Of a stretch of DNA of 37,976 bases, positions 15,603-23,154 are shown piece after piece (the first letter of the stretch is position 1; each line of letters starts with the position of its first letter). Source of the DNA: Hyphomicrobiales bacterium (GTDB taxonomy: Bacteria > Pseudomonadota > Alphaproteobacteria > Rhizobiales > Aestuariivirgaceae); NCBI GenBank assembly GCA_026990765.1, contig JALXCV010000134.1, positions 1 to 37,976 of the forward strand. The letters run 5' to 3'. A program made the translations under genes and the position numbers. Below the pieces are notes generated by a model. It was not told where the DNA came from and did no database searches. It saw only the letters and a list, made by a program, of their open reading frames with translations.

Positions 15603-16695
15603 AACCGGCAGTTTGCGGCCTGACTATCTCAAACTTGCTGATAATTCAATCTTGCCTGCCATGGGCAATGATTATTCATGGATGGGCCAGCAGTTTCAAT
15701 GTCTGGATATGGGCGATGCAGAATTGCTGGTCAGCGCATATGATCCAGATGATCAATCTGAACTGGTTGCAGTTGCCGGTCTGCAAAAGCGCAATGGCCT
15801 GATAGCGCAAAGCCTTGATAATGGTTTTTTGTTTTCGGGAACGCCTTTGCTTGGCAGTGCAGATAGTGACAAAAATCCTATATTGGCGCTGATGTATGCG
15901 GTTGGCGAGCAGGCGGGGGTGAAGGCCGTCAGGTTTTCCAAAGTGCCAGCTGATGGTCGCTTCATGCAACTGGTCAAAGATTATTGCAAAGCAGAAAATG
16001 CCTGCCTTGAAGTGTTGCAGCAATATGAGCGGGCCAGTCTTGTTTGTGACCAGTCCTATGATGAATGGCTGACCAGTTCAGTTTCATCGCGCCACCGGGC
16101 AGAATATCGACGCTTGCGCAGACGCCTGTCAGAACAGGGCAAGCTGGAAATGCAAATCTGGTCTGGTTCTGACCAGGTTTTGCAATGGATTGATGAATTT
16201 ATTGCGCTTGAAGCTGCCGGCTGGAAGGGACGGCGCGGAACGGCGATTGCCGCTGATCCTTCCCATGTCCAATTTATTCAAAACAGTCTTTCACAGCTGG
16301 CTGAGCGCGGTATGCTGAAATTCTGGCGGCTTAGCCTTGATGGGCGGGTGATAGCTTCCATGTTCGGTTTTGCAAGCGGGCAGCAGGGCTGGATGGGCAA
16401 GATTGCTCATGATGAAAGCCTGTCGAAATATTCGCCGGGAGTATTGCTGAGCCTTGATCTGACGCGTGACTGGCTTTCGAGCGGTGAAGTGAAAATTGTT
16501 GATTCCTGCGCTGAGCCAGGTTTTGTGATGATTGAAAGAATCTGGCGGGACCGACTGGCAATGGCGGATATATTGCTGTCAGTGCCTGATTGCAGCAAGG
16601 CAAGTTTCAACCGGACAAGAATTGTTGAGACTGCCCGGTTAAAAATGAGAAGAACCGCCCGCAAGATTGTGCGCAAATTACGCTGGTGCATGTAG
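15583..16695 (+). CDS. GNAT acetyltransferase, CelD/BcsL (FemAB-like) family
   Basis: A 370-residue cytoplasmic protein of the Acetyltransf_6 type. The N-terminal half is a degenerate GNAT-like domain; the C-terminal half (about 150-340) has SSRHRAEYRRLRRRLSEQG, IDEFIALEAAGWKGRRGTAI and LSLDGRVIASMFGF, which are characteristic of CelD/BcsL-type proteins found in exopolysaccharide and cellulose loci. It likely transfers an acyl or aminoacyl group to a sugar or lipid intermediate. The gene begins 20 bases inside the flippase gene, so the two are translationally coupled and probably act on the same glycan. The C-terminus is basic (RRTARKIVRKLRW). The substrate is unknown. Confidence 0.75.
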   Translation: MVQLLNETGSLRPDYLKLADNSILPAMGNDYSWMGQQFQCLDMGDAELLVSAYDPDDQSELVAVAGLQKRNGLIAQSLDNGFLFSGTPLLGSADSDKNPILALMYAVGEQAGVKAVRFSKVPADGRFMQLVKDYCKAENACLEVLQQYERASLVCDQSYDEWLTSSVSSRHRAEYRRLRRRLSEQGKLEMQIWSGSDQVLQWIDEFIALEAAGWKGRRGTAIAADPSHVQFIQNSLSQLAERGMLKFWRLSLDGRVIASMFGFASGQQGWMGKIAHDESLSKYSPGVLLSLDLTRDWLSSGEVKIVDSCAEPGFVMIERIWRDRLAMADILLSVPDCSKASFNRTRIVETARLKMRRTARKIVRKLRWCM

Positions 16696-16714
16696 CGTTT
16701 GAACAGATTCAAGC

Positions 16715-16776
16715 ATTCACTTGCAGATATGAGGCAGGTCTTGCAAGGCAAGGCCGTTCATATCAGCAAAGTGAAT
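16715..16776. other. Nested imperfect hairpin between convergent genes
   Basis: The left arm at 16715-16732 pairs with 16758-16776 over about 17 positions with one bulge and one mismatch. Inside it, GGTCTTGC (16737-16744) pairs with GCAAGGCC (16748-16755) across three bases. It lies between the ends of the GNAT gene and the EamA permease gene, so a bidirectional terminator is the simplest reading; a structured small RNA is possible. The 16696-16815 gap holds no gene that I can support. Confidence 0.45.
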
Positions 16777-16815
16777 TCAACTTGATGCGACAGGCGCCAA
16801 GGGCTGTTTGAGTTT

Positions 16816-17745
16816 CTACTCACTTCTGGAAAGTGCCAGCCATGTTACCCCGGCAATTACCAGTGACATGCCGATGAAGTGCTGAATGGTGAATATCTCG
16901 TCCAGAAAGATGATGGCCATCAAGGTGGTGAAAACCGGGCCGGCACTGCCAACTATTGAGGTTGGACCAGGGCCGATGCGGGAAATGGCGGCAGCCAGAA
17001 AATATGATGGCAGAACCGTTGCAAATACTGCGATAAACCCGGCGATCAGATATACTTCAGCAGGAACGATCAGGCCGGAAAGGTCATAGATGAGTAAATA
17101 ATGCAGCATGATGGCAAAGGCTGCACCGCTCATGGCGATGGAGGTAAACAGGCGCGGGCCGGTCTGGCTTATCAGGTTTTTGGAGAATACAATAAATACT
17201 GAAAAAACCAGAGATGCTCCCAGTACCAGCAAGGCCCCGATGGTTATTTCACTGCCAAAGTCATTCAGATCACGGGTGAATATAATGGCAAGGCCAGTGA
17301 AAGTCAGGGCCAGTGATGCGATAGCTGTAGTAGTGAGGCGGGTTTTGAAAACAAATACCGATAATATTGCTACAAATATCGGATAGGTGAACAGGATAAG
17401 CCGCTCAAACTGGGCGGTTATGTGGGTGAGGCCAAGCAGGTCCAGATAGCTGGCCACATAATATCCAAGCATGCCGAGAATGATGGTTGCAATTATGGTG
17501 GTAAGGCTCAGCTTTGGCAGGTTGCCGGTCTGTTTGCGGGTTTGCCATGCCATCAGGCCGAAAAACAGATAAAATGGCAGGGAGAAAACCAGCCGCAGGG
17601 TCATCAGGGTCTCGGGCGGGATGCCATATTGATAGATGATCTTTATCAGGATTGGTTTGGTTGAAAATAAAACGGCACCCAGAACACCATAAATAATTCC
17701 GTTACGGTCAAGCCGTGTTGAACTTGCCATGTCAATACCGTTCAT
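16816..17745 (-). CDS. DMT-superfamily (EamA) permease
   Basis: An inner-membrane transporter of about 309 residues with ten predicted helices in two EamA repeats. The first repeat begins GIIYGVLGAVLFSTKPILIK; the second ends in PVFTTLMAIIFLDEIFTIQH, the classic EamA closing helix. Such proteins export or import amino acids, metabolites or drugs, and the sequence does not reveal the substrate. The start is uncertain: a TTG at 17766 and ATGs at 17745 and 17730 are in frame, and none has a convincing ribosome site; I used 17745. The gene is convergent with the GNAT gene and shares strand with xerC upstream. Confidence 0.8.
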   Translation of the reverse strand: MNGIDMASSTRLDRNGIIYGVLGAVLFSTKPILIKIIYQYGIPPETLMTLRLVFSLPFYLFFGLMAWQTRKQTGNLPKLSLTTIIATIILGMLGYYVASYLDLLGLTHITAQFERLILFTYPIFVAILSVFVFKTRLTTTAIASLALTFTGLAIIFTRDLNDFGSEITIGALLVLGASLVFSVFIVFSKNLISQTGPRLFTSIAMSGAAFAIMLHYLLIYDLSGLIVPAEVYLIAGFIAVFATVLPSYFLAAAISRIGPGPTSIVGSAGPVFTTLMAIIFLDEIFTIQHFIGMSLVIAGVTWLALSRSE

Positions 17746-17818
17746 ATCTGAATGGTAATGGGGCAATGACGGGCAGTTGCCGGTAAATAATGTATTGTGA
17801 TGCCATCAGGCTGGCCCT

Positions 17819-18763
17819 TTATGCGCGTGGATGGGCGCTGGCATATTGCTTGAGCAGATGGGCCGCGTCAACTTCTGTATAGACCTGGGTGGTGGAAAGT
17901 GAAGCATGGCCCAGCAATTCCTGAATGGCGCGCAGATCAACCCCGGCAGATAACAAGTGGGTGGCAAATGAATGGCGCAGTGCATGTGGTGTTGCAGTGT
18001 CAGGCAGACCAAGATAGCCTCGCAGTTTTTGCATTACCAGCTGGATATTTCGGGCATTAAGTCTGCCGCCTTTAACGCCAAGGAACAAAGGCCCGTCTGG
18101 TTTGAGTTCAAACGGGCATAGCTGCAAATAGGCGTCAATGGCATCAATGGCAACAGGCAGAACCGGAACATGGCGGGTTTTGCCACCCTTGCCCTGGATT
18201 ACCAGCGCCAGTGATGATCGCATATCTTTTAACTGGCCGTAATCAAGCCCCAGACATTCAGAAATTCGCAGCCCGCAGGCATATAACAGGGTCATTACTG
18301 CCACATCGCGAGCATTTACCCAGTCAGTTTGGTCTTTATTTGTGGTAAGCTTTGTGGCTGCCCTGACATTGAGCGGTTTGGGGATGGCATGCGGGATTTT
18401 GGGTGAACGCAGGGCCGACAGGGCCGGATTGTGCAGGATTTCACGCCGTTCCATATAGCGATAAAATGAGCGGATGGCGGATAATTGACGGGCAAGGCTG
18501 GTGCTGCCCACACCCTGTTTGCGCCGTTCAGCCAGAAAGCGGCGAAAATCAATAGCGCGGATGGTTGCCAGATCAGACAGTTTTGCCGCATGGCCAAGAT
18601 GCCCGGCCAGAAAACTGCCAAATTGCGACAGGTCCCTTGCATAGGCTTCTATAGTATGGCGCGATGAACGGCGTGTCGACATCAGATGCTGCAACCAGCC
18701 GGTAATCTGTGCTGCTGCATCTGAGGCCATGTGAAAGGAAATGTAATCGGCATTGCTTGTCAT
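17819..18763 (-). CDS. xerC: Tyrosine recombinase XerC
   Basis: Chromosome-dimer-resolving site-specific recombinase of 314 residues, the normal XerC/XerD length. The N-terminal SAM-like DNA-binding domain (about 20-110) includes RHTIEAYARDLSQFGSFL. The catalytic domain has the full set: Arg166 in ACGLRISE, Lys195 in GKGGKTR, His260 and Arg263 in HALRHSFATH, His286 in LLGHASLS and nucleophile Tyr295 in TTQVYTEV. It acts with XerD and FtsK at dif. An integrase of a mobile element is unlikely, since length and motifs are XerC-like and no att repeats or cargo genes surround it. The start at 18763 has a weak ribosome site; ATG 18730 is an alternative. Confidence 0.88.
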   Translation of the reverse strand: MTSNADYISFHMASDAAAQITGWLQHLMSTRRSSRHTIEAYARDLSQFGSFLAGHLGHAAKLSDLATIRAIDFRRFLAERRKQGVGSTSLARQLSAIRSFYRYMERREILHNPALSALRSPKIPHAIPKPLNVRAATKLTTNKDQTDWVNARDVAVMTLLYACGLRISECLGLDYGQLKDMRSSLALVIQGKGGKTRHVPVLPVAIDAIDAYLQLCPFELKPDGPLFLGVKGGRLNARNIQLVMQKLRGYLGLPDTATPHALRHSFATHLLSAGVDLRAIQELLGHASLSTTQVYTEVDAAHLLKQYASAHPRA

Positions 18764-18820
18764 GGATATAGTCTATGGATTAAACCTTCATGATTGCTTT
18801 ACGAAAGAGCTGTGAAACGC

Positions 18821-19645
18821 ATGCGAAAGATTATTGCAGGACTATTTTGGCTGTTAATGGCAGGCCCGGTTCTGGCCCAGGTGGTGGAAGGTGATGATGC
18901 ACCATTGCGGTTTGCCCGGTTTGAGGCTGAAGATGGCAAACATTTCGGGTTTCTGTCATTTGGTGGCCTGCACCAGCTTGATGGAGATTTTCTGGATATA
19001 AATTCAAAACCCACTGGCTGGGGTTATGATCTGCATGGTGTCAGGCTGCTGGCACCGTTAAGGCATGGAAAGATTATCTCTGTCAGCAATAATTATCGCT
19101 CACAAAAGGCAGGGCCGGAGTTTGAACAGGTATTTGTTGAAAATATCCTTGGGCCAGATGCACCCCTGCCGGTCAACAAGGGGAGCTTTGGCGGTGAGAT
19201 GGTGGTGGTCATGGCGAAAGCAGCGCATAATGTCAGCGCCAGCAAGGCTGGTGAGTATATTTACGGGGTTGCCTGCGGGATCATGCAATATTCCGGTTCG
19301 CAAATGCGCCATATTGCGATTGGCCCTTATGTGGTGCCGGGTTTGAGCAATAACCGCTTGCATATGCAGCTGGTGGTAAATGGCAAAATCTTGCGCAAAA
19401 CATCATCGCGCCAGATGAAACGCAATGTTGAGCAGCTTGTTGCATGGATTTCAAAACAGATTGATCTGGAGGCTGGCGATATGATTTTTACCGGCGCTCC
19501 CGGCAGGCTGGTGGAGGCAGGCCGCGGTGATGTTATCGAAGTATCGCTTGAAGGTGTGGGTACACTGAAAACCATGATTGGTGACAGGACTTGCAAGGGA
19601 AATAACGGGGATAATCCTATTGCGCCCTGCAGGAAATCAAGATGA
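18821..19645 (+). CDS. Exported fumarylacetoacetate hydrolase-fold protein with degraded metal site
   Basis: A 274-residue protein from ATG 18821. Residues 1-19 form a signal peptide (MRKIIAGLFWLLMAGPVLA, then Q), which is unusual because FAH-family enzymes are normally cytoplasmic. The rest aligns with the FAH C-terminal fold: SNNYRSQ, GGEMVVVMAKAAHNVSAS, the LVVNGKILR strand, AWISKQIDLEAGDMIFTGAP and GRGDVIEVSLEGVGTL. The metal-binding ExE is reduced to GGE, and the Asp of the usual NDVSARD segment is replaced (GIMQYSGSQ), so ordinary divalent-metal hydrolysis is doubtful. In-frame TTG 18794 and GTG 18812 are other possible starts. The gene is divergent from xerC and convergent with proV. 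The function is unknown. Confidence 0.7.
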   Translation: MRKIIAGLFWLLMAGPVLAQVVEGDDAPLRFARFEAEDGKHFGFLSFGGLHQLDGDFLDINSKPTGWGYDLHGVRLLAPLRHGKIISVSNNYRSQKAGPEFEQVFVENILGPDAPLPVNKGSFGGEMVVVMAKAAHNVSASKAGEYIYGVACGIMQYSGSQMRHIAIGPYVVPGLSNNRLHMQLVVNGKILRKTSSRQMKRNVEQLVAWISKQIDLEAGDMIFTGAPGRLVEAGRGDVIEVSLEGVGTLKTMIGDRTCKGNNGDNPIAPCRKSR

Positions 19646-19661
19646 TCCGGCAGTAATATGA

Positions 19662-20708
19662 TTAGTGGGCAGTATTGACAGCTTTTTCCTTCATCAGTGC
19701 ATCAGCAATCTGCTGGCCTGCAATGTGACCGATTACCTTGCCATTTTCATCAATTATTTCGATGGTCAGGTTTTCTTTAAGAACTGGCGGCATCAGGTCT
19801 TCCAGCAAGGTATTGGGTCCCATCTGAATGGCTTTTTTTCTTGCTGCATCTGACAGTTTCTCCGGCTTTGCCATGATGGTTCTGGCGCGCAGTACCTTGG
19901 TTTTGTTGACATCGCCAACAAAGGCGGCGACATAGTCATCTGCCGGGTTCTGGATAATTTCTTCAGGGGTGCCGATCTGGGCAACCCGGCCCCCTTCCAG
20001 AATGCAGATATGATCACCAAGGAAAAGCGCCTCATCAAGGTCGTGGGTGATGAACATGATGGTCTTTTTCAGCGAGGTTTGCAGCTCTAGCAATCGCTTT
20101 TGCATATCGTTGCGAATCAGCGGATCAAGGGCGGAAAAGGCTTCATCCATCAACAATATATCAGGGTCGGTTGCCAGCGCCCGGGCAAGGCCTACACGCT
20201 GTTGCATGCCGCCGGAGAGCTGGTCGGGATATTGATGTTCAAAACCGGTTAATCCGACCAGATCAATTTTTTCCTGTGCCTGGCGATGCCTTTCGGTTTC
20301 GGCAACGCCTTGTACCTGCAGGCCAAAGGCGACATTGTCGATGATATTCTTGTGTGGCAACAGGCCAAAGCGCTGGAATACCATGGATAATTTGTGCTGG
20401 CGGAATCTGGTGAGCTGTTTTTCACTCATGGCCAGTACATCCTCACCATCTACATGTATGGAACCGGAGGTTGGTTCGATCAACCGGTTAAGGTGGCGAA
20501 TGAGGGTGGATTTGCCAGAACCGGAAAGCCCCATAACCACGAATATCTCGCCTTCTTCGACTGAAACAGAAACATTGTCCAGGCCAACCACATGAGCGGT
20601 TTTGGCCATGACTTCTTCCTTGTCGGCCCCGGCCTTTACCATCTTCATAACCGATTGCGGGTCATCCCCGAAAATCTTGTAGATGTTCTTGATTTCAATT
20701 TTTGCCAC
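19662..20708 (-). CDS. proV: Glycine betaine/proline-type ABC transporter ATP-binding protein
   Basis: ATPase of a quaternary-amine importer, 348 residues. It opens with the ProV-typical KIEIKNIYKIFG and an insertion before Walker A (VMKMVKAGADKEEVMAKT), then has GLSGSGKST, MVFQRFGLLPHKN, signature LSGGMQQRVGLARAL, Walker B ILLMDEAFSALDP and THDLDEA. The C-terminal 80 or so residues resemble a single CBS-like regulatory part (LLEDLMPPVLKENLTIEIID) and are shorter than the two-CBS tail of E. coli ProV. It is the last gene of the proX-proW-proV operon, five bases after proW. Substrate could be glycine betaine, choline or proline; sequence does not decide. Confidence 0.9.
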   Translation of the reverse strand: MAKIEIKNIYKIFGDDPQSVMKMVKAGADKEEVMAKTAHVVGLDNVSVSVEEGEIFVVMGLSGSGKSTLIRHLNRLIEPTSGSIHVDGEDVLAMSEKQLTRFRQHKLSMVFQRFGLLPHKNIIDNVAFGLQVQGVAETERHRQAQEKIDLVGLTGFEHQYPDQLSGGMQQRVGLARALATDPDILLMDEAFSALDPLIRNDMQKRLLELQTSLKKTIMFITHDLDEALFLGDHICILEGGRVAQIGTPEEIIQNPADDYVAAFVGDVNKTKVLRARTIMAKPEKLSDAARKKAIQMGPNTLLEDLMPPVLKENLTIEIIDENGKVIGHIAGQQIADALMKEKAVNTAH

Positions 20709-20713
20709 TTGTC

Positions 20714-21724
20714 TCAGCCCTTGTCGGTTTTGCGTTCCTGCAGTTTTTTACCATAAGCCTGGGTTATCCGGTCGAGCACGATGGCCAGCAGGACAATGGC
20801 AAGGCCAGCTTCCAGTGCCCGCCCGACATTTAGCTGCTGCAGGCCAAGCAATACTTCATCGCCAAGGCCCCTTGTGCCAATCATCGAGGCAACCACCACC
20901 ATGGCCAGTGCCATCATGGTGGTCTGGTTGATGCCCTGCATGATATTGGGCAGGGCGAGGGGAAGTTGCACAATGCGAAGTTTTTGCATCGGGGTGGCAC
21001 CAAAGGATTCAGCGGCCTCCATGACTTCAGTATCAATCAGCCGGATGCCAAGATCGGTCAGCCTGATGACCGGGGGAACGGAATAAATAACCGTGGCAAT
21101 TATGGCAGGAACGGCTCCCAGACCAAACAACATGATGCCGGGGATCAGGTAGACAAATGCCGGGATGGTTTGCATCAGATCAAGCACCGGCAGGATGATG
21201 TTGCGGGCGCGGTCGCTGCGGGACATGATAATGGCAACCGGAAAGCCGATCAGGGCGCATATGGCAATAGAGATAACCACTAGGGCCGTAGTCTCGATCA
21301 TCTTGTCCCATAAAACCGGACTTAACAGACCAATGGCAAACAGGCAGGCGGCAATTATAATGGCAGTGGACAGTTTTTTGCCGCTTAAAAAATAGGTCAC
21401 TATGGCAGCAATCACGATGAATATCGGCCATGGGGTCAGAACCATTGCCCCGGTCAGGCTGGAATATATACCAAGCAAACCGGCATTTATCGCATCAAAG
21501 AATGGTCCGTAGGTTTCAACCAGCCAGTCAATGCCGGCATTGGCCCATTGTTTTAATGGAAAATCCAGCCAGCGTGGCCAGTCGCCCAGCCATGCAGTGT
21601 CGCTGAACAATTCAGACAGACTGCCGGGTTTGGTTTTTTTCGATGAAATATAGCCAAGATATGAGGCACCGGACAATAAGGTGATACCAATGAGGCTATA
21701 GAACCAGATTCTTGCTTTTTTCAT
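20714..21724 (-). CDS. proW: Glycine betaine/proline-type ABC transporter permease
   Basis: Membrane subunit of 336 residues with about seven or eight helices and an N-terminal periplasmic stretch (about 30-90), as in ProW. The permease domain has the coupling loop MEAAESFGATPMQKLRIVQL and the following ALPNIMQGINQTTMMALAMV, which is very typical of ProW/OpuAB. It is separated from proX by about 110 bases containing a strong hairpin (21767-21808), and is five bases before proV. It should form the homodimeric channel with two ProV subunits. Confidence 0.9.
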   Translation of the reverse strand: MKKARIWFYSLIGITLLSGASYLGYISSKKTKPGSLSELFSDTAWLGDWPRWLDFPLKQWANAGIDWLVETYGPFFDAINAGLLGIYSSLTGAMVLTPWPIFIVIAAIVTYFLSGKKLSTAIIIAACLFAIGLLSPVLWDKMIETTALVVISIAICALIGFPVAIIMSRSDRARNIILPVLDLMQTIPAFVYLIPGIMLFGLGAVPAIIATVIYSVPPVIRLTDLGIRLIDTEVMEAAESFGATPMQKLRIVQLPLALPNIMQGINQTTMMALAMVVVASMIGTRGLGDEVLLGLQQLNVGRALEAGLAIVLLAIVLDRITQAYGKKLQERKTDKG

Positions 21725-21766
21725 TGTGCTGCCAGGCGTTCAAAAAAGGTGAAATGCTGAGCAATG

Positions 21767-21808
21767 GCTGAAACCTGATATTCAGCAGTGCCGGAATCAG
21801 GTTTCAGC
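21767..21808 (-). terminator. Intercistronic hairpin between proX and proW
   Basis: GCTGAAACCTGAT (21767-21779) is the exact reverse complement of ATCAGGTTTCAGC (21796-21808), a 13-base stem with a 16-base loop. It follows the binding-protein gene in the direction of transcription; the T-rich CCTTTTTTG comes about 20 bases later. It likely protects the proX transcript end and lowers readthrough into proWV. Confidence 0.7.
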
Positions 21809-21833
21809 ATGGTTGTTTCAAAAACTGATTGAC

Positions 21834-22859
21834 TTAAAGGCCAGCCTTGACTTTTGCAGCCACGTCAGCCGGCACCCAGCTTTCCCATGTTTTGTCGGTT
21901 TTAAGGAAATATGCAGCAGTTACATCTGCTTCACCGTCTGCTTCGGTTTTATAATATGCCAGAAGCTTGTTCACCATGGCCAACGGGATGGTATATTTGG
22001 AGAGAAACTTGACGACTTCAGGTTCGCTCTTGTCAAGCTGGGTGTTGATGCCAACATCAAGCGGCATGCCATTATAGGCAACGGCCTTGACCTTGCGCAT
22101 GCTTTCAATGCCCTTTTCCTTGATTTCCTCGACAAGCTTGGAAATGACTTCCCAGTCCTTTTTGTTATATGCAGGTTCTTCCAGCTTGACCAGATCAACC
22201 TGTCCCATCAGGGCCGTTGGTTCCCAATAATAGGTGAAGATGGGTTTTTTCTTTTTGAATGCACCCTTGATCGCAGCATCAAGCGCACCGGCGCTGCCCG
22301 GATCATAATTGGTATAATATTTGTCCAGACCATATGAATGATGTTTGACCTGATTGACCGTGTAGCAGGTCCAGCCGGAAATGCAGCTTGTCATGCGTCC
22401 TTTGGAAGGCTCCAGAGGATCCTTGAACAGCATGGCGATTTCAGGTTTTAACATGTCCTGAACGGATTTCAGATGGTATTTTTTTGATGTTGTTGCATCT
22501 ACATAAAAACCCTGACCTGATTGCGGGGTGTTAACGCCGACAAGTCGAATTGTTCCTTTTTTAATTGCCTTGTTGACCTGTTCCTGAATATTGCCGGTCC
22601 ACATTTCCATGACAACATCAATCTTCTGGGCATACAGAGCAGCCATGATCGGGTTGGTTGAACCGGTGGTGATTTCAGTTTTGCAACCATAGCCCTTTTC
22701 AAGGATAATCTTGGCAATAGCGGTGTGCAGTTTGGCGCTGCCCCAGTCAAGGTCACCGATACGGATTGTACCGCAGGCACTGGCTGCCGGTGCGCTCGCC
22801 GTCATTGACAGCGCCATGAATCCGGCAGCAGCCAAAGTTTTGGTCAGAGTAAATTTCAT
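21834..22859 (-). CDS. proX: Glycine betaine/proline-type ABC transporter substrate-binding protein (OpuAC domain)
   Basis: Periplasmic binding protein of 341 residues. A signal peptide ends near APAASA-CGTIRIGD. The OpuAC domain starts IRIGDLDWGSAKLHTAIAKI and continues with ITTGSTNPIMAALYAQKIDV, MEMWTGN and a Trp-rich ligand region (SGWTCYTVN, YYWEPTALMG); aromatic cages of this kind bind quaternary ammonium groups. AGGGAGAAAG before ATG 22859 is a strong ribosome site, almost the same as that of phnD. The gene heads the proXWV operon, which would import an osmoprotectant or a carbon/nitrogen source such as betaine or choline. The exact ligand is not determinable here. Confidence 0.88.
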   Translation of the reverse strand: MKFTLTKTLAAAGFMALSMTASAPAASACGTIRIGDLDWGSAKLHTAIAKIILEKGYGCKTEITTGSTNPIMAALYAQKIDVVMEMWTGNIQEQVNKAIKKGTIRLVGVNTPQSGQGFYVDATTSKKYHLKSVQDMLKPEIAMLFKDPLEPSKGRMTSCISGWTCYTVNQVKHHSYGLDKYYTNYDPGSAGALDAAIKGAFKKKKPIFTYYWEPTALMGQVDLVKLEEPAYNKKDWEVISKLVEEIKEKGIESMRKVKAVAYNGMPLDVGINTQLDKSEPEVVKFLSKYTIPLAMVNKLLAYYKTEADGEADVTAAYFLKTDKTWESWVPADVAAKVKAGL

Positions 22860-23154
22860 TTCTTTCTCCCTGTTTGTATTTATCAGTTGAACTCAGCTTA
22901 CATGTAGCTGGTTTTATTAAGCTTTTACGACAATATTGGGAATAAAGCGACAGAACCAGCTATTTTTCCAAATTGTCCACTTCAAGTGTGTCATTAAAGG
23001 CTGTCTGTGGCTCGACTATTGCCCAATTGGTGCCAGTCATGTGCCCATTTGTCTAAATCAGATACTTTCAATTAGGCCCCAACTAGTATAGACAGCAGTC
23101 TAACTTGCCAGATTATGCGGCAAACAATCCTTTTTTACAGAAAATTTCAATTCT
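22860..23154. other. Divergent intergenic region proX / typA
   Basis: A 295-base region without a supportable gene. It must hold the leftward proX promoter and the rightward typA promoter, but I see no clear consensus pair. Small dyads are CAGCT-N7-AGCTG near 22897 and TAGAC-AGCA-GTCTA at 23089-23102, the latter about 50 bases before typA. Confidence 0.4.

Noticed and set aside
16715-16776. Integron attC-like site
   Set aside because: The hairpin is imperfect and has a bulge, but the GTT core triplets and R/L box order are missing, and there is no integrase or cassette array.
17819-18763. Integrase of a mobile element
   Set aside because: Length, catalytic set and lack of flanking direct repeats or cargo fit housekeeping XerC; the tRNA-Thr gene is 14 kb away with no integrase beside it.
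21813-22337. A 174-codon open frame on the plus strand opposite proX
   Set aside because: It runs antisense to a well-supported binding-protein gene, has no ribosome site and no recognisable domain, and follows from the codon pattern of proX.
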